Below, piece after piece: positions 39,201-48,359 of a DNA stretch of 64,000 nucleotides. Under the pieces are notes generated by a model that was not told the DNA's origin, did not search any database, and saw nothing but the letters and a program-made list of their open reading frames with translations. Origin of the DNA: Sitta carolinensis. Taxonomy: Eukaryota; Chordata; Aves; Passeriformes; Sittidae. The DNA is taken from NCBI GenBank assembly GCA_032173965.1, contig CM063283.1:107718108-107782107 (forward strand). The letters run 5' to 3'. Positions within the stretch are counted from its first letter, which is position 1. The number at the start of each line of letters is the position of its first letter. A program made the position numbers and the translations under genes.

Positions 39201-40703
39201 AAGGAGTAAATTGGACTTTCAAATGAGTGAAAGATGAAACAAGCAGGCTTTTGTGCAGCCAACTTGAAGATTACATGCAAAAATTAGACTTCTGAGATTA
39301 GAGAGGTTACATTTGGCCTTTTAGGAAAACAGAGAATAGGATATTAGCATCCTCCGTAAACCACTTGAAAACTAACATTCACATGAACAGCAAACTAAAG
39401 CATTCACTCATCTTCCTAAGAAAATAAAAAGAATTTGGCAGTACAATAAACCTCAGAGAAATGCCAGGACAGGAACTTCTGTTGTCTTTGTTGATTTAGC
39501 AACTGATGCGTCCAATACCTTAGTGTTTGGTAAAGAAAGAGTGTAACCATGAGTTCCAACATCTTTCATCTTGGAAAGAAGCCACTTGGAACCCGCCAAA
39601 AAAAATAAGGAAAGCTAAACCTCAACTCACAAATACCACTATTATGCCATTTTACACCGCTCCATGGACAGAACTACAGATTGAGTAGGGATAGCTCCAG
39701 GAAACAAAAATGGGTATCACCAACATGCAGCCGAGACTTGCATTAGACACCCCGCCTGTTCACTGCCGCCCTTCCCTTTCAACCCAGTAAGGCACCTCAA
39801 TTTGGAGTGATACCCACTTACGTGGAAGGCTCTGTTCAGACCACAAATTCTCGCGGACTACACCTGTTAAACCACCACCAGGGCTCGCCAGTTTACACTG
39901 CCTTTGCTTGCAATGTCTGCCAAATCAGAAGTGTTTAAGCAGACAAGACTCAGCTGCTTTAGAACAGGCAGACCCACATACCCCTTTCCTTTCGTATGGA
40001 AATGGAACCTAAATTTGAGCTCCTTTCAAATTTTGCTACAGGAAAGGCAAACAATTAGAAATTAAATAGCATCAGCATGCATGTTTTTATTTACTAGAAA
40101 CCAGGCCGACTCACCCATTCATTTTTCACGCTAAAAACTGAGATTACCTTGCTGCATGCACAGTCTCACCCGGGCACCAAAAACGGCTGAAAAGCTCCGA
40201 AGTGCCACGGTCCAAGAGGCAGGGCTGTCCCATCGGACTTACACTTTACACTTGGGGACAACAGAGAGCCTCTCTTCTCCTTCGGCAGCTTTGAGCGGCC
40301 GTCGCCTCCGAGCGCCGGGGCGGCGGCACGGAGGAGCAGATGTGACAGCCGGTGTGAGATCGCGCCGGGCTAACACCGGGCCGTGCTCGAACCCGGCACG
40401 GGGCAAGCTTTACACGCACCCGCTCCAGTAATAACCCGGCACTGCACACCCAGGACGCGGCTTCGTCCTCCGGGGCCGGAGCGGACACAGAGCGAGACAC
40501 AAAGCGCTGCGGGCGGGCAGCGAGCGGGCGGGACGGGCCCGGCCCCTCGGGCTGCCGCGGACACCGCGGCGCTCCCGCCGCCCCCGGCCCCGCTCCCGGC
40601 CCGGCCCCGCCGCCCCTTCCTCCCCTTCCTCACCCTCGTGCTCCAGGCTGGCCCGGGCGCCCAGGGCGAGCAGCGCGGCGAGGCGCAGCCAGCAGCTCCC
40701 CAT
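694..40703 (-). CDS. SRPX: SRPX, sushi-repeat-containing protein, nine of about ten coding exons (3' end outside window)
   Basis: The coding exons in transcript order are 40703-40634, 16709-16650, 10968-10777, 10174-9998, 5608-5482, 3650-3529, 2878-2699, 2273-2140 and 815-694. They total 1184 nt, or 394 codons plus 2 nt. All introns are GT-AG and all phases join (1,1,1,1,2,1,1,0,2). The protein has a signal peptide, an acidic linker (SPLEDDED), two sushi/CCP modules, a HYR domain, a third sushi module and the start of the C-terminal DUF4174-like domain. This is the order known for SRPX and SRPX2. The sequence is very close to human SRPX as I remember it (for example [12 protein letters not shown] and [15 protein letters not shown]). 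The family is secreted or membrane-associated, and human SRPX is described as a growth suppressor lost in some tumours. The last exon, roughly 200 nt expected, is not found in 1-693. The adjacent RPGR supports SRPX over SRPX2. Confidence 0.95.
816..2139 (-). other. SRPX intron 8
   Basis: The intron has GT at 2139-2138 and AG at 817-816. It is AT-rich and I see no repeat family or structured element in it. Confidence 0.75.
2140..2273 (-). CDS. SRPX: SRPX exon 8: start of C-terminal DUF4174-like domain
   Basis: The acceptor TTCCAG ends at 2274 and the donor GTAAAA starts at 2139. The 134-nt exon encodes [20 protein letters not shown], then [24 protein letters not shown]. This opens the thioredoxin-like DUF4174 region that SRPX and SRPX2 carry after the third sushi module. 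It ends in phase 0. Confidence 0.93.
2274..2698 (-). other. SRPX intron 7
   Basis: A short 425-bp intron bounded by GTAAGT and TTCCAG. Nothing else is recognised. Confidence 0.8.
2699..2878 (-). CDS. SRPX: SRPX exon 7: third sushi (CCP) domain
   Basis: The acceptor CTCAAAG ends at 2879 and the donor GTAAGT starts at 2698. The 180-nt exon encodes [19 protein letters not shown] through WSGVEPTC, with six cysteines and the WSG tryptophan. [20 protein letters not shown] is essentially the human SRPX sequence as remembered. Confidence 0.95.
2879..3528 (-). other. SRPX intron 6
   Basis: A 650-bp intron separating the HYR end from sushi 3. The 152-codon plus-strand open frame from 2985 has no recognisable domain and overlaps only intron, so I treat it as chance. 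Confidence 0.75.
3529..3650 (-). CDS. SRPX: SRPX exon 6: second half of HYR domain
   Basis: The acceptor TTTAG ends at 3651 and the donor GTAAGG starts at 3528. The 122-nt exon encodes [20 protein letters not shown], then [20 protein letters not shown]. The [13 protein letters not shown] end is a HYR signature. No open reading frame of useful length marks this exon, so it was found by reading the reverse strand for the missing HYR half. Phase 1 at its end joins exon 7. Confidence 0.93.
3651..5481 (-). other. SRPX intron 5
   Basis: A 1.8-kb intron splitting the HYR domain. It is AT-rich and I recognise no mobile element. Confidence 0.75.
5482..5608 (-). CDS. SRPX: SRPX exon 5: first half of HYR domain
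   Basis: The acceptor GAACAG ends at 5609 and the donor GTGCGT starts at 5481. The 127-nt exon encodes [19 protein letters not shown] and continues to [11 protein letters not shown]. This is the N-terminal half of the hyalin-repeat (HYR) module that lies between sushi 2 and sushi 3 in SRPX proteins. It ends in phase 2 (GA), completed by T from exon 6 to give the Asp expected after GILT. Confidence 0.93.
5609..8610 (-). other. SRPX intron 4, 3' part
   Basis: This is AT-rich intron sequence downstream (in transcript sense) of the donor-derived minisatellite. I see no gene, and no mobile element clear enough to name. Confidence 0.65.
8611..9997 (-). repeat. GC-rich 20-22 bp minisatellite built from the SRPX exon 4 splice donor, about 65 units
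   Basis: The unit reads roughly ATGCAAAGGGCACTCACCGG on the plus strand, with variants ATACAGCGGG, ATGCAGAGGG and GAGG for GGGG. On the transcript strand almost every unit contains GGTGAGTG, the same 5' splice site as exon 4, which directly abuts the array at 9998. I counted about 65 ACTCACC-type cores by eye, a few of them degenerate. Units with ATACAG dominate 8611-8870 and ATGCA units dominate the part near the exon. Two units (about 8641 and 8817) carry GGGCAGGCAG, resembling the exon 4 tail, within a repeated multi-unit block. Long open frames on the plus strand are a by-product of stop-free units. Confidence 0.93.
9998..10174 (-). CDS. SRPX: SRPX exon 4: second sushi (CCP) domain
   Basis: The acceptor CCCCAG ends at 10175 and the donor GTGAGT starts at 9997. 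The 177-nt exon encodes [19 protein letters not shown] through SGRPAACL, with six cysteines and the AWSG tryptophan. Its donor is the first of a long series: the intron sequence immediately 3' is a minisatellite whose unit repeats this same donor about 65 times. Reading through the donor gives GECPLHPR and then a stop, because the next unit's GGTGAGTG supplies an in-frame TGA. Confidence 0.95.
10175..10776 (-). other. SRPX intron 3
   Basis: A 602-bp intron between sushi 1 and sushi 2 exons, bounded by GTAAGT and CCCCAG. No repeat was seen. Confidence 0.8.
10777..10968 (-). CDS. SRPX: SRPX exon 3: first sushi (CCP) domain
   Basis: The acceptor is CCAG ending at 10969 and the donor GTAAGT starts at 10776. 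The 192-nt exon codes one complete sushi module from [14 protein letters not shown] to GKVLCK. It has six cysteines and the conserved tryptophan in SKRWSGK. One exon per sushi module is the usual arrangement for this fold. The last base C joins exon 4 to give the K-Q-K-R-C junction known in human SRPX. Confidence 0.95.
10969..16649 (-). other. SRPX intron 2
   Basis: A 5.7-kb intron. It contains an alternating AT/GT microsatellite at 13559-13663. The rest is AT-rich with no gene-like signal that I can support. Confidence 0.7.
13559..13663. repeat. Alternating AT/GT microsatellite
   Basis: Two AT blocks, a GT block of about 15-18 units and a final AT block follow one another in SRPX intron 2. 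The purine-pyrimidine alternation could form Z-DNA or cruciforms and is likely length-variable. Confidence 0.95.
16650..16709 (-). CDS. SRPX: SRPX exon 2: acidic N-terminal linker
   Basis: The acceptor is at 16711-16710 (TTGTAG) and the donor GTGAAT starts at 16649. The 60-nt exon encodes [20 protein letters not shown]. Human SRPX has a very similar acidic SPLEDDE stretch and RYK end before its first sushi module. Phases 1 in and 1 out match the flanking exons. Confidence 0.9.
18903..18931. repeat. Poly-A run
   Basis: Twenty consecutive A followed by GAAAGAAAA in SRPX intron 1. No attached retrocopy was recognised. Confidence 0.9.
19285..19600 (+). mobile_element. CR1 internal/3' fragment, diverged
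   Basis: It includes TTAAGCCTGGAGAAAATGAG, a TTCTTCACTGAAAGGGTTGT-like stretch and GGCTGCCCAGGGAAGTGG, all characteristic of the avian CR1 3' region. It lacks a clean tail and is diverged. It lies just beside the duplicated SRPX exon 1. Confidence 0.75.
19977..20272 (-). pseudogene. Duplicated SRPX exon 1 plus 5' flank inside SRPX intron 1, splice donor missing
   Basis: This 296-bp block matches 40633-40928 at a constant offset of 20656 bp. There are no gaps and two differences, so 294/296 bases are identical. It is in the same orientation as SRPX and about 3.3 kb upstream of exon 2. It keeps the ATG (20047), the signal-peptide coding sequence and the GC box. One difference changes Leu11 to Pro in the signal-peptide core. 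Homology stops at the exon-intron junction: where the true exon has GTGAGG, the copy has a run of G and C with no GT. Translation would continue for about 40 extra codons to a stop near 19847. The GC-rich sequence continues to about 19870 without matching intron 1. It is probably non-functional for SRPX splicing but could act as a second promoter. Confidence 0.85.
20378..21045 (-). mobile_element. CR1 3' fragment next to the exon 1 copy
   Basis: It begins on the plus strand with ATCACAGAATCACCTGGGCT, the reverse complement of a CR1 3' end. It continues through the usual CR1 3' coding remnant (CCTCTCATCC, TGGACCCAGC, TCCTGATCC). It starts 106 bp beyond the end of the duplicated exon 1 block and runs in the same direction as SRPX. 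Confidence 0.82.
21957..22015 (-). mobile_element. Very short CR1 3' tail fragment
   Basis: AATCATAGAATGGTTTGGGT followed by TGGAATGGGCCTTAAAG matches the reverse complement of a CR1 3' end. Only about 60 bp is recognisable. Confidence 0.6.
25191..25208. repeat. Poly-T run
   Basis: Eighteen consecutive T in SRPX intron 1. Confidence 0.9.
26350..26774 (+). mobile_element. CR1 3' fragment
   Basis: The sequence shows typical CR1 3' segments: a GTTCAGCCTGGAGGAGACTG stretch, GGGAGGTTTAGGTTGAATAT-like sequence and the tail ATTCTATGATTCTT at the right end. It is antisense to SRPX in intron 1. A TA-rich microsatellite follows the tail directly. Confidence 0.85.
26775..26852. repeat. TA/GATA microsatellite at a CR1 tail
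   Basis: TATATA, GATATA and TATGTA units start exactly where the CR1 3' tail ends, as is common for tail-seeded simple repeats. Confidence 0.85.
29770..29786. repeat. Poly-T run
   Basis: Seventeen consecutive T in SRPX intron 1. Confidence 0.9.
35758..37174 (+). mobile_element. Solo LTR of an endogenous retrovirus (ERVL-like), about 1.4 kb
   Basis: The right end TCAAACCATGACA is the inverted match of a degenerate left end TATGGTGGTTTGA. The flanks TGGAT and TAGAT look like a 5-bp target-site duplication with one mismatch. An AATAAA signal lies at 37039-37044, after a G-rich GGGTGGGGGGAGGAG stretch that is shared with the LTR at 59126-60455. An approximately 100-bp GA repeat sits inside. No internal viral genes are present. 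It is in SRPX intron 1, antisense to the gene. The exact boundaries are approximate. Confidence 0.7.
36105..36204. repeat. GA microsatellite, about 100 bp
   Basis: A nearly pure GA tract with a few AAAG interruptions toward its right end, located inside the solo LTR. It produces spurious Ser/Leu- and Arg/Glu-rich frames on both strands. Confidence 0.95.
37224..37330 (-). mobile_element. Short CR1 3' tail fragment
   Basis: The plus strand has CACAGAATCTTACAATGGCA, then GATTGGAAGGGATCTTAAAG, as in the reverse complement of CR1 3' ends. It lies about 50 bp after the solo LTR. Confidence 0.7.
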
Positions 40704-40950
40704 GCTCGCACGGCGGCTCTGCCCGCCCGGGGCTGCGGCAGGCGGGCAGCGGGAGGAGCTGCGCGAGTGGGACGGGGACATTGTGCGAGCGGCTCCCGGG
40801 CGCCGCCGGAGTCTCCTCCTCCCGCTGCCCGGCCCCGCCTCGCCTCCCGGGAAGGCGCTCGGGATCCTCGGGGCTGCGGTGTCGCCTGTGCCGGGTCTGT
40901 CCCCCCGAGGGGTCACTGCTGTTCCTCCGACGTGGCCTCCGCGAATCGCC
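40270..40950 (-). promoter_or_regulatory. SRPX: SRPX CpG island, 5' UTR and probable promoter
   Basis: This stretch is strongly GC- and CpG-rich compared with its AT-rich surroundings. It spans SRPX exon 1, the start of intron 1 and the sequence upstream of the ATG. A GC box (AGGCGGGGCC on the minus strand) lies at 40840-40831, about 130 bp upstream of the ATG. I see no convincing TATA box. The transcription start cannot be placed from sequence alone. A CR1 fragment begins about 50 bp beyond the part shared with the intronic copy. Confidence 0.65.
40634..40703 (-). CDS. SRPX: SRPX exon 1: start codon and signal peptide
   Basis: The ATG is read at 40703-40701 and encodes [19 protein letters not shown] followed by LEHE. 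This is a typical signal peptide with a Leu/Ala core and a likely cleavage after the GARA region. The exon ends at 40634 and the donor GTGAGG starts at 40633. Phase 1 (one spare G) fits exon 2, which starts GA TCG. The exon sits in a CpG island. A near-identical copy of this exon lies at 19977-20272. Confidence 0.9.
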
Positions 40951-40978
40951 CGGTGGTGCCCTGGCCCGGAGAGGGCTC

Positions 40979-41250
40979 GCAGAATCAGGATGGTTTGGAC
41001 TGGAGAGGACCATAAAGATCACCTCGTTGCACCCCCAGCACCTCCTATGGAGTCACTGCAACATCTCCCTGTGCTTCCTCAGCCGGGGTGCCCAGAGCTG
41101 CATGCACTGTTCAAGGTGGAGCCTCACCAGAGCGGAGCAGAGGGGCACAGTCCCCATCGGGCTTGCTGCCCAGGTGTGGGGGCCCTGCTCAGTGCGGGGA
41201 GCCCCGACCTCAGCCAGGGCAGCGAGCTGGCTGGGGCAGTGTCTGTCACC
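40979..41250 (-). mobile_element. CR1 3' fragment upstream of SRPX exon 1
   Basis: The plus strand shows GCAGAATCAGGATGGTTTGG, then GAGAGGACCATAAAGATCA, the reverse complement of a CR1 tail. It then passes into CCAGAGCTGCATGCACTG-type CR1 sequence. It begins about 50 bp beyond the block shared with the intronic exon 1 copy. Confidence 0.78.
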
Positions 41251-44200
41251 AATATCCTCCCATCTGTCCCTCCAAGGCAGGGAGCGAGGCAGGGAGGCTC
41301 CCCGTGAACGGGGCAGGATGGGGAGGATGAGCTCTCGTGCTCCCTCCGGTAACTGTCCTGGCACGTTGGACCTCTCTGGGGAAATGTCATGCTGCCAGCT
41401 CCCACCCCATCCCACCCCATCCTTCCATCCTCCGGGTGGCAGTGCCTGCCCATGCAGGCCTGGGGTTTTGCAGGCAGCAGTGCAAGGAAACATACTGCAT
41501 ATCTCAAGATGATCTGTTCTGGTTGCTCAGCAGTTTGCAGATCGACAGCTTTAAATGTTAAAAAAAAAAATAAATCCCTAAGTCATGAAAGTAAGAAAAG
41601 AAAGTTTGTAGTCATCACATTTCTCATTAACTTTTTGAGCTGCCAGGGTGTTGTGGAGTTACATTTTCAGGCTTTGTTCCATAACACAAAGACTTTTACA
41701 TGAAAGCAAATTCCTCAGACACTCAGGCTTATGGAGTTGCAGGCTTCAGGCAGAGCATCGTATGTTCCAACACTTTTGATTTGCTATCTGTCAACCCTGC
41801 AGCTTGACTGCAGGTAGATTTGGGGTTTCTTTCTTTTTGCACTTCCTACCATAAGCATTTAATCTAAACTGGTGAAGGTGTGGGGAAAGCCCTCACCCCA
41901 GCCAGAGCTGGTGTGCTGGGGTGGTGCAGGGAGTAAGCCCAGGGAGTCCCGAGGGCTCTTCCCACATTCTGTTCTGTTTCCTGAACAAATAGAGAAATAC
42001 CACTAGTCAGGAAAGGATATTTCTTTAAAAATAAGGGACCCAGAATTGCAGAGGAAGGAGAGTCATCTCAAGGGGAATATTAGTCTGGAAAAGAAGAATG
42101 TGACAATTCTGCCACACTTTGAGGCTGGGTATACCAAAATGGCCTAAGAAAAGTGCTAACTTGCTGGTAATTAAAATAAAAATCTTGTGAGTGTTGGGTT
42201 TGGGAGCTCTCCCCAAGCATTTTCTTTTTATCTGACTTTTCCTTTGGATCAGGAGTGCCCCTGGATACCTCCCCATTTGGGTCCCCTAATTTGCTGTCTG
42301 AGACCGAGATGTGCACAGGAGTGAATGAACCTCCTGCATCCCTGGGGCCAGGCTAGAGCTCCTCTGTGGTAAACTACCTGGTGGGGTTGGGTGGGCACTG
42401 GGGCCTCAGCACAAACTGTCTGAGTATGCTTGGGCTCAATAATCTGTTTTGAACTTGTTTGCCAAAAAATGAAAAAGAAAGATGTTAACAAAAACAAGTG
42501 GCAGTTTCATCAGAAGCAACTGCAGTTTAACAGCCTAAGGAATTCCTAGATTTCCACACATGAAGAGATTAATATACTAACATTACTCTGTTCAAAGAAG
42601 AACATCAGGAAAAGGAGTGCTTTAGTCTGATAGTGATAATTGCTGTAGTTTATCTGTGCTGTAAGGCTTTGGTAAGAGTTCAGCGTTCCAATTATTGCAG
42701 TTATTGTTCCAACTGGAACAATAAAGGCACCTGAATAGATCTTAATAGGTCAGGTATCTCTTGCTTTCCCTTTGTGTATTGTCCTTGCAGCTGCCCATTT
42801 CCAGAACACTGGCCTTCAGTGTTAAAATACCTTTATATATTTCTGTGAGTATAAGGTCTGTACTGGTAGGAGAGCATTGTGCAAGAAGCCACTGCCAGCT
42901 GCAGCTGTTGGTGTCCCAACACCACCCTGCCCATAGATCACAGCCTCTCTCTCCTGAGCAGCCTTTTTGAGCCATTTCATGGTTCAAAGCTGCATGGCCA
43001 TGTGCAGAAATGTGGTGATTGTGGTGACAAATCCTCCTTGCTGTGCTCCCCAGTGTGAGAGATGAAGGTGTCAGTAGTAGGTGCCATCAGTGACTGCAGC
43101 TGTGGTGTGTGTTGGTGCAGGCAAGAATCCCGTTTGATTCTTGAAATCACTGGCACCTCAAACTACTTTCCTGTTGCTCCTGATTGTGCATGTGCAATTC
43201 CATCTGCTCAAACACCGTAACCACTGGTGTCTGCAGAATTTTTGTCTTGCCGGTCCACAGCACGGGGTTCTTGCAGTGAGCACTGTGAGTGGGCATGCCT
43301 GCTGCTTTTCCTCTTGACATGCAGCTCCTGGAGTGACCTAACTGCCCTGAGAAAGGCAAGAGATTTAAGAGCTAACACAGTCTGCAACTTACAGCTCAAA
43401 TTTAGACACAAATGCGAGCTTCACTATTGGTGGGAATGCATCCTTCATGGCCTGTTTGAAATGAGCCTTGGGAAAACACCAGTGCCAAGGCGTGTGCTCA
43501 TCCAGACTCCAATTGCTCTGGAGTTTCTCTGTGCAATGTAACACTCATTCTTCGTGTTGGATAGAATGACAGCAATGGGAAATCACCCAAAAAACTGGGC
43601 CTTGAAAGGCAAATTCAAGGCAACTTAAAAAAACCCCTTTGAATTCCTAATAACATGTTTGATTTTTGTAGTTTTCTTAAGGAACCTTTTAATAGGAGGA
43701 AGCATGTGGAACTATGAATGAATTAAACAAATGTCACATATATTGAATTTGAAGGCACAGTCCATTTTTTTTTCTCCCAGTTCAGCTTTTAATTTTTATA
43801 GAAAAAATTCCAACTCTTTAAGCCTGTGGTTAGTTGGCATTTCTGGCACTCCTGGCATTATACAAGAATTAACTAGTCTTCTTTTCATGGAAAATTCAGG
43901 TTTTGACTGTGGCAAAAGAAAATTTTCAAGACTGAAATCAAGCAACACTAGAGGACTAAAATATGTAAAAATGTCTTGGTTGAATAGAAAAATAAAGCAC
44001 AAAGCAAAGGAAAAAAATATTGTTATGTCAAAGAGTTAATAGAAAGACATAAGTTTTCTTTTCTGCTTTTTTTAATAGCAGTTCAGAAGTACAGTTTTAT
44101 TACTCTGTGCCAGAATAGCCGTAACAACTGCAGTTACAGTGATAATAAAAATACAGCTTTTAATGGAGAGGAGAAATTAATTAAAATCAATTTTTAATAA

Positions 44201-45897
44201 TGTTTAACAACCTAATAATTTTTCTCCAAATAGTAAAAGAATGATAAGGAAATAAAAACAATACCGAAACAACCCACATGTGTGTAATGAAGTTTTGGAA
44301 TCCCCAAGTAAGGTCTAATTAGTCATAAGAGGATGACAAATAGGGCCCAAATCCAAACCACACAGTGTATTGCCTGACTGAATGCAAATGCTCTAATACT
44401 TAGAATTACTCTTGTAAATATTTGCAGAAATAGACAGTCTTAAAATAATAACCATAATAATGCATTTCTTCTGTACAGTTCCTAGAATTCTTGGAGCTTA
44501 TTATTACTTTCTCATGATGTTTAGTGGCAGCAACACTTGAAGTTTTCAAAAGGCATCTCCCCTGCAGATGCCATGCCATGCCTGTCAAAGGCACTTGGCT
44601 CATTTTGCATTTTCAAGTTATATATTTGTGTTTGCTAATAGAAAGCTGTTTTTCCTAAAATGACAGGAAAGAAACAGTAGAGGACAGCCTATGAGAGGAC
44701 AGCAATTGCTAAAAATGTCAGGAATATGTACACCAATGGAAATTCTTGTTCTGGAAGCTTAATAACAGTGATGATGATCACATAGCTTCTTGTGTGAAAT
44801 AATAAACTTAAGTTATATCCTAATAACTTTCTTTCCTATCAAACCTAAACCTCAGTGGCACACCCCTTATCAAAAATATAAAAGATACTGCCCTGACCAT
44901 AAAAATAGTGTGTTTTAGGGAAACAAAATGTTCTTCAGGGCAGCAGTCTCTGGCTGTGTGTCCCATCCCTGAGCACTTTCCTGCTCCCTATGCTCCTTGG
45001 CTCTTCCCAGTTAAAGGTGGCCTCATGCTCTCCCTCCCAGCAATGGCACAAAGGACATGGCAAGAGTAACTTTCCCTCAATTTCTCCACTACCAAAACCC
45101 TTGCTGTGGAAAGTTTCAACATGGAAGTCTGGGACAGGCACACAGAAGATGGAGAACACGTAGCAAGGCTTGGAGAACACCAGTTGCCTTTTCCATTCCA
45201 TCTGGCAGGGTGGTCTGTCTTAGGTAGCCAGCAAAATAGAAAATTTGGGGGGGAAGACAAGATTGCATTCTCAGTTAGACACTGACTGATGCATCAGTAT
45301 GTGGTAAATCAGCAGACACATGGTCTCATGTTTAATTGATGTACTGAGAAACAAAATCTCTGGGGTTTTGTTTTGTTTTGTTTTGAGGCTGTTAACATCC
45401 CTTAAAATTCTAACCATTAATATCTCTTCAGTTTTTGATGAGTGTGATTTGAAACAGCTGTGTCTAAACTGTTTTGACATTAAACAAGAATGGTCTTGAA
45501 AATAAAAGACTTCTTTGTATACAAATAAAAGAACTACAGTTTAGCCAGATTTAGATTTTGCAAGACTTTTGCTGAGTCATTACAATCTGGTCCTGAAAAA
45601 GAAAGTGATGATTACATATCATGAATAAAATGTAATTCCAAAACAGTCTTGAAGGCAAATAGGTGTGAATTTTAAAGCTCATCACTATGAGATACTGAGC
45701 AAAGCAGTCTTATTACCAAAGCACTAATATCTCCAATTCGCACCACTGATGATGGTCTCATTACACTTAATCAAAACATTATTTAGGTCCTTATAGGAAT
45801 TTAGGCATAACAGAGTGTGAAAATGTTGTAAACTCTCTAAGTAGTGAGTAGTATAAATAATATAGCTCCTAAAAGCACTGTGAGGGAATTTAGAGAT

Positions 45898-45931
45898 AAT
45901 ATATTTATATTTGTATTTGTATTTATATGTA

Positions 45932-45979
<48 letters not shown>

Positions 45980-46098
45980 TATTGTATATTATTGATAATA
46001 TTTATATTTTTTATATTTATATTTATATTTATATTTATATTTTATATTTTATATTTATATTATAGTTATAGTTATAGTTTATAGTTATATTTATATTT
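45898..46098. repeat. TA-rich compound microsatellite
   Basis: A run of TATATG units followed by TTTATA/TATTTA units and TTATAG units. It is intergenic, about 3.2 kb beyond the RPGR stop. Confidence 0.9.
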
Positions 46099-47748
46099 TA
46101 AAGAGCTAAAGTAGTTTGAGTACGTGAGTACATTTTAAGTGAACCAGTACTTAGTCTCTCAATAGTCATGCAAGATTAGCTTCTGTATTCTTGATTATCA
46201 GGACTTACAATGGTTTACCATCATGACATGAATTCAGTTTATTTCAACTACCCTAATGTCAACAGCATGATTTAAATTATTCCTCAGGAACAAAGACTGG
46301 ATGTATTTTGCATATTGTACAAGTAATACCTGGAAAAAAAAGGAAAAAGTCGCACAAAGTTAATTATGACTATGATTATTATTTTTGGGTGTATAAAATA
46401 GTGTCTAAAAAGCATGTTCTCTCCTTTTTAAATTTCAGTCACCACAAACTTGCATAGGAACAGCATGAATGTATGAATGAATGAATCCTGTGCTCCTGGG
46501 AATCGCTAAAATTGCACATGCAAATATATGGATTAAATGGAAATTTCAGGAGGTCAGGCACAAGTTTGATCATCCATGTGCACACACACGTGCACACACA
46601 CGTCTGTGTATCTGTCTCTTTGTCTATAAATATACACATATATGTCTCAGTGCACATACATGTCTATCTGTGTATGCAGGGTGCACTAACAGCACTTCAG
46701 TTTAAATCAAACAGGTATATCTAGACTTACATTTATTTATCAAAACTTGACCACTGTCCTTCTATGTACACTTAGAAATAAATGAGTAACTATATTTTTT
46801 TATCTTTATATTTTTACAAATACACACAGCTTAGAACTTTTAAAATGCACTATATAAATACACTGAGGTACCAGAGTACTTCAATGCCAAAAGCAGTATG
46901 CCAGAAAACATAAAGTCGTTTTCTGAGAATTTGGAAACAGAAAACTTGATACAGAATGAGTATCTTTAGCTTCTCTCAGGGGCCATGAGAAGGGGAATTT
47001 CTGGCTCCGGGGGCTGGTTACACCTTCGAAGAGCACAAACTCCACCTAGTGATAGGTTTAGTGGTGAAATTTTAGAAACCAGTTGTATGGCAGGACTATA
47101 AAAATTATTTAAGTTGATACACTTAATCTTTGGGAAAGTAAGAAAAAAGCAGAGAGAAATGCACTATAAATGTTTCTAGAATTGTTTTGCTGCTCATCTG
47201 TTTATGAAAACATTTCATTAATAAAAAATCTTCACATTTTTATCATAAATATTGTGAACTTGTTAAAAAAAACCCTATAAGTTAATACACATACACGTGT
47301 AAATTGTTTTGTTTTTAAAATCTTTTTTATTAAAAATGAAGACATGTAAAAAATACATTGGAATCAGTTAATATGTTCTTGCTTCTTGTTGAGCAAAGTG
47401 TGTAGACAAGATAAATGTACCAGTCCCTGAAACTGTTCAGACATACAGCCATTTACAGTCCATTACAGAAACTTCTGTAGCATTAGATTTGAGGGTAATT
47501 CCATTTAAAGTAATATTTCTCACTAAATTCATTCACCTTTAAAAAAAGAAATTGTCCTTACAGTAAAAATTTCCATGACCGATCTCCCCTTAAAAAATAA
47601 TTAAAGCTTATTTAAATTAACGAGGGCACCATTTACTTTATTTCTCCTTTTCCACTTCACTCTTCTCAACAGTATCCAAGTAGAAACCACGTGTGCATTC
47701 AGAAAAACAAGAAAATACATAAATATAATGGAGAAGTAAAACCCCTCA

Positions 47749-48359
47749 TGTAAGGTTCACTGCAGAACACAGGAGCAGCCCAAAGAAAAATGAAAGACAC
47801 AAAAGGATCCTAATTAACTCTGGCAAAGGATGACCCAAGCATCCAGGTTTTTGGTATGATGGTTATGGTAGCACAGAGGAGGCCCCATGAAAGAATCTGG
47901 GCTCCTGCCATACTGACAAGGACAAAGCATTCAGGTGAACCGACTCCTGGGACAAAATCAACTCTGGACACTTCTGACCTATTACATAAAATTTAAGCAA
48001 CTCTGAAACTAGGAAAATTGAAGGAAGAACTGGAAAGCAATCAGCCCAGTTGTCCCACCTTTTTTTACTGGTTCACTGTGAGGTCAGAGATGACTTTGGG
48101 GTCACTGACCACCAGGAACCAGCAAAGAGATCTCCAGGACAGAAAATGACATGTAAAGGGGAGGGAAAATACATTAATGATTTCAAGGGAATTATTCACC
48201 ATGTGTATGTTTATTCTGGAAAATCAATAACTACGTGTGTAAAAAAACAGTATATAAACAGGAGCTTTTTCTGTACTCAGCCTGCACAATATTCTGGAGT
48301 AGATATCCATCCCCTTGAACATCTGGCTGAATAAAGAATTCCTGTTTCTTAAAGCTACA
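47749..48359 (+). mobile_element. LTR-like remnant near the RPGR 3' end
   Basis: A TATATAAA box at 48251-48258 is followed about 75 bp later by AATAAA at 48330-48335 and a T-rich stretch, the spacing expected of a retroviral LTR. A possible TGTAAGG...CTACA end pair is suggested, but no clear target-site duplication is seen. It could instead be part of the RPGR 3' UTR. Confidence 0.4.

Larger units (their letters stand above)
16710..40633 (-). other. SRPX intron 1 (about 24 kb)
   Basis: This long first intron holds the exon 1 copy (19977-20272), CR1 fragments (19285-19600, 20378-21045, 21957-22015, 26350-26774, 37224-37330), a solo LTR (35758-37174) and several simple repeats. I see no supported gene on the plus strand. 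The 194-codon plus-strand frame at 28665-29249 has no recognisable domain or gene context. Long stretches (22.0-26.3, 27-35.7 and 37.4-40.2 kb) show nothing I can name. Confidence 0.7.

Noticed and set aside
40383..41512. Plus-strand frames up to 243 codons across the SRPX CpG island
   Set aside because: They are GC-rich antisense shadow running into a CR1 fragment, with no conserved domain.
46980..47080. Locally GC-richer stretch that looked like a small structured RNA
   Set aside because: I could not find H/ACA or C/D box pairs or a convincing fold, so I do not call it.
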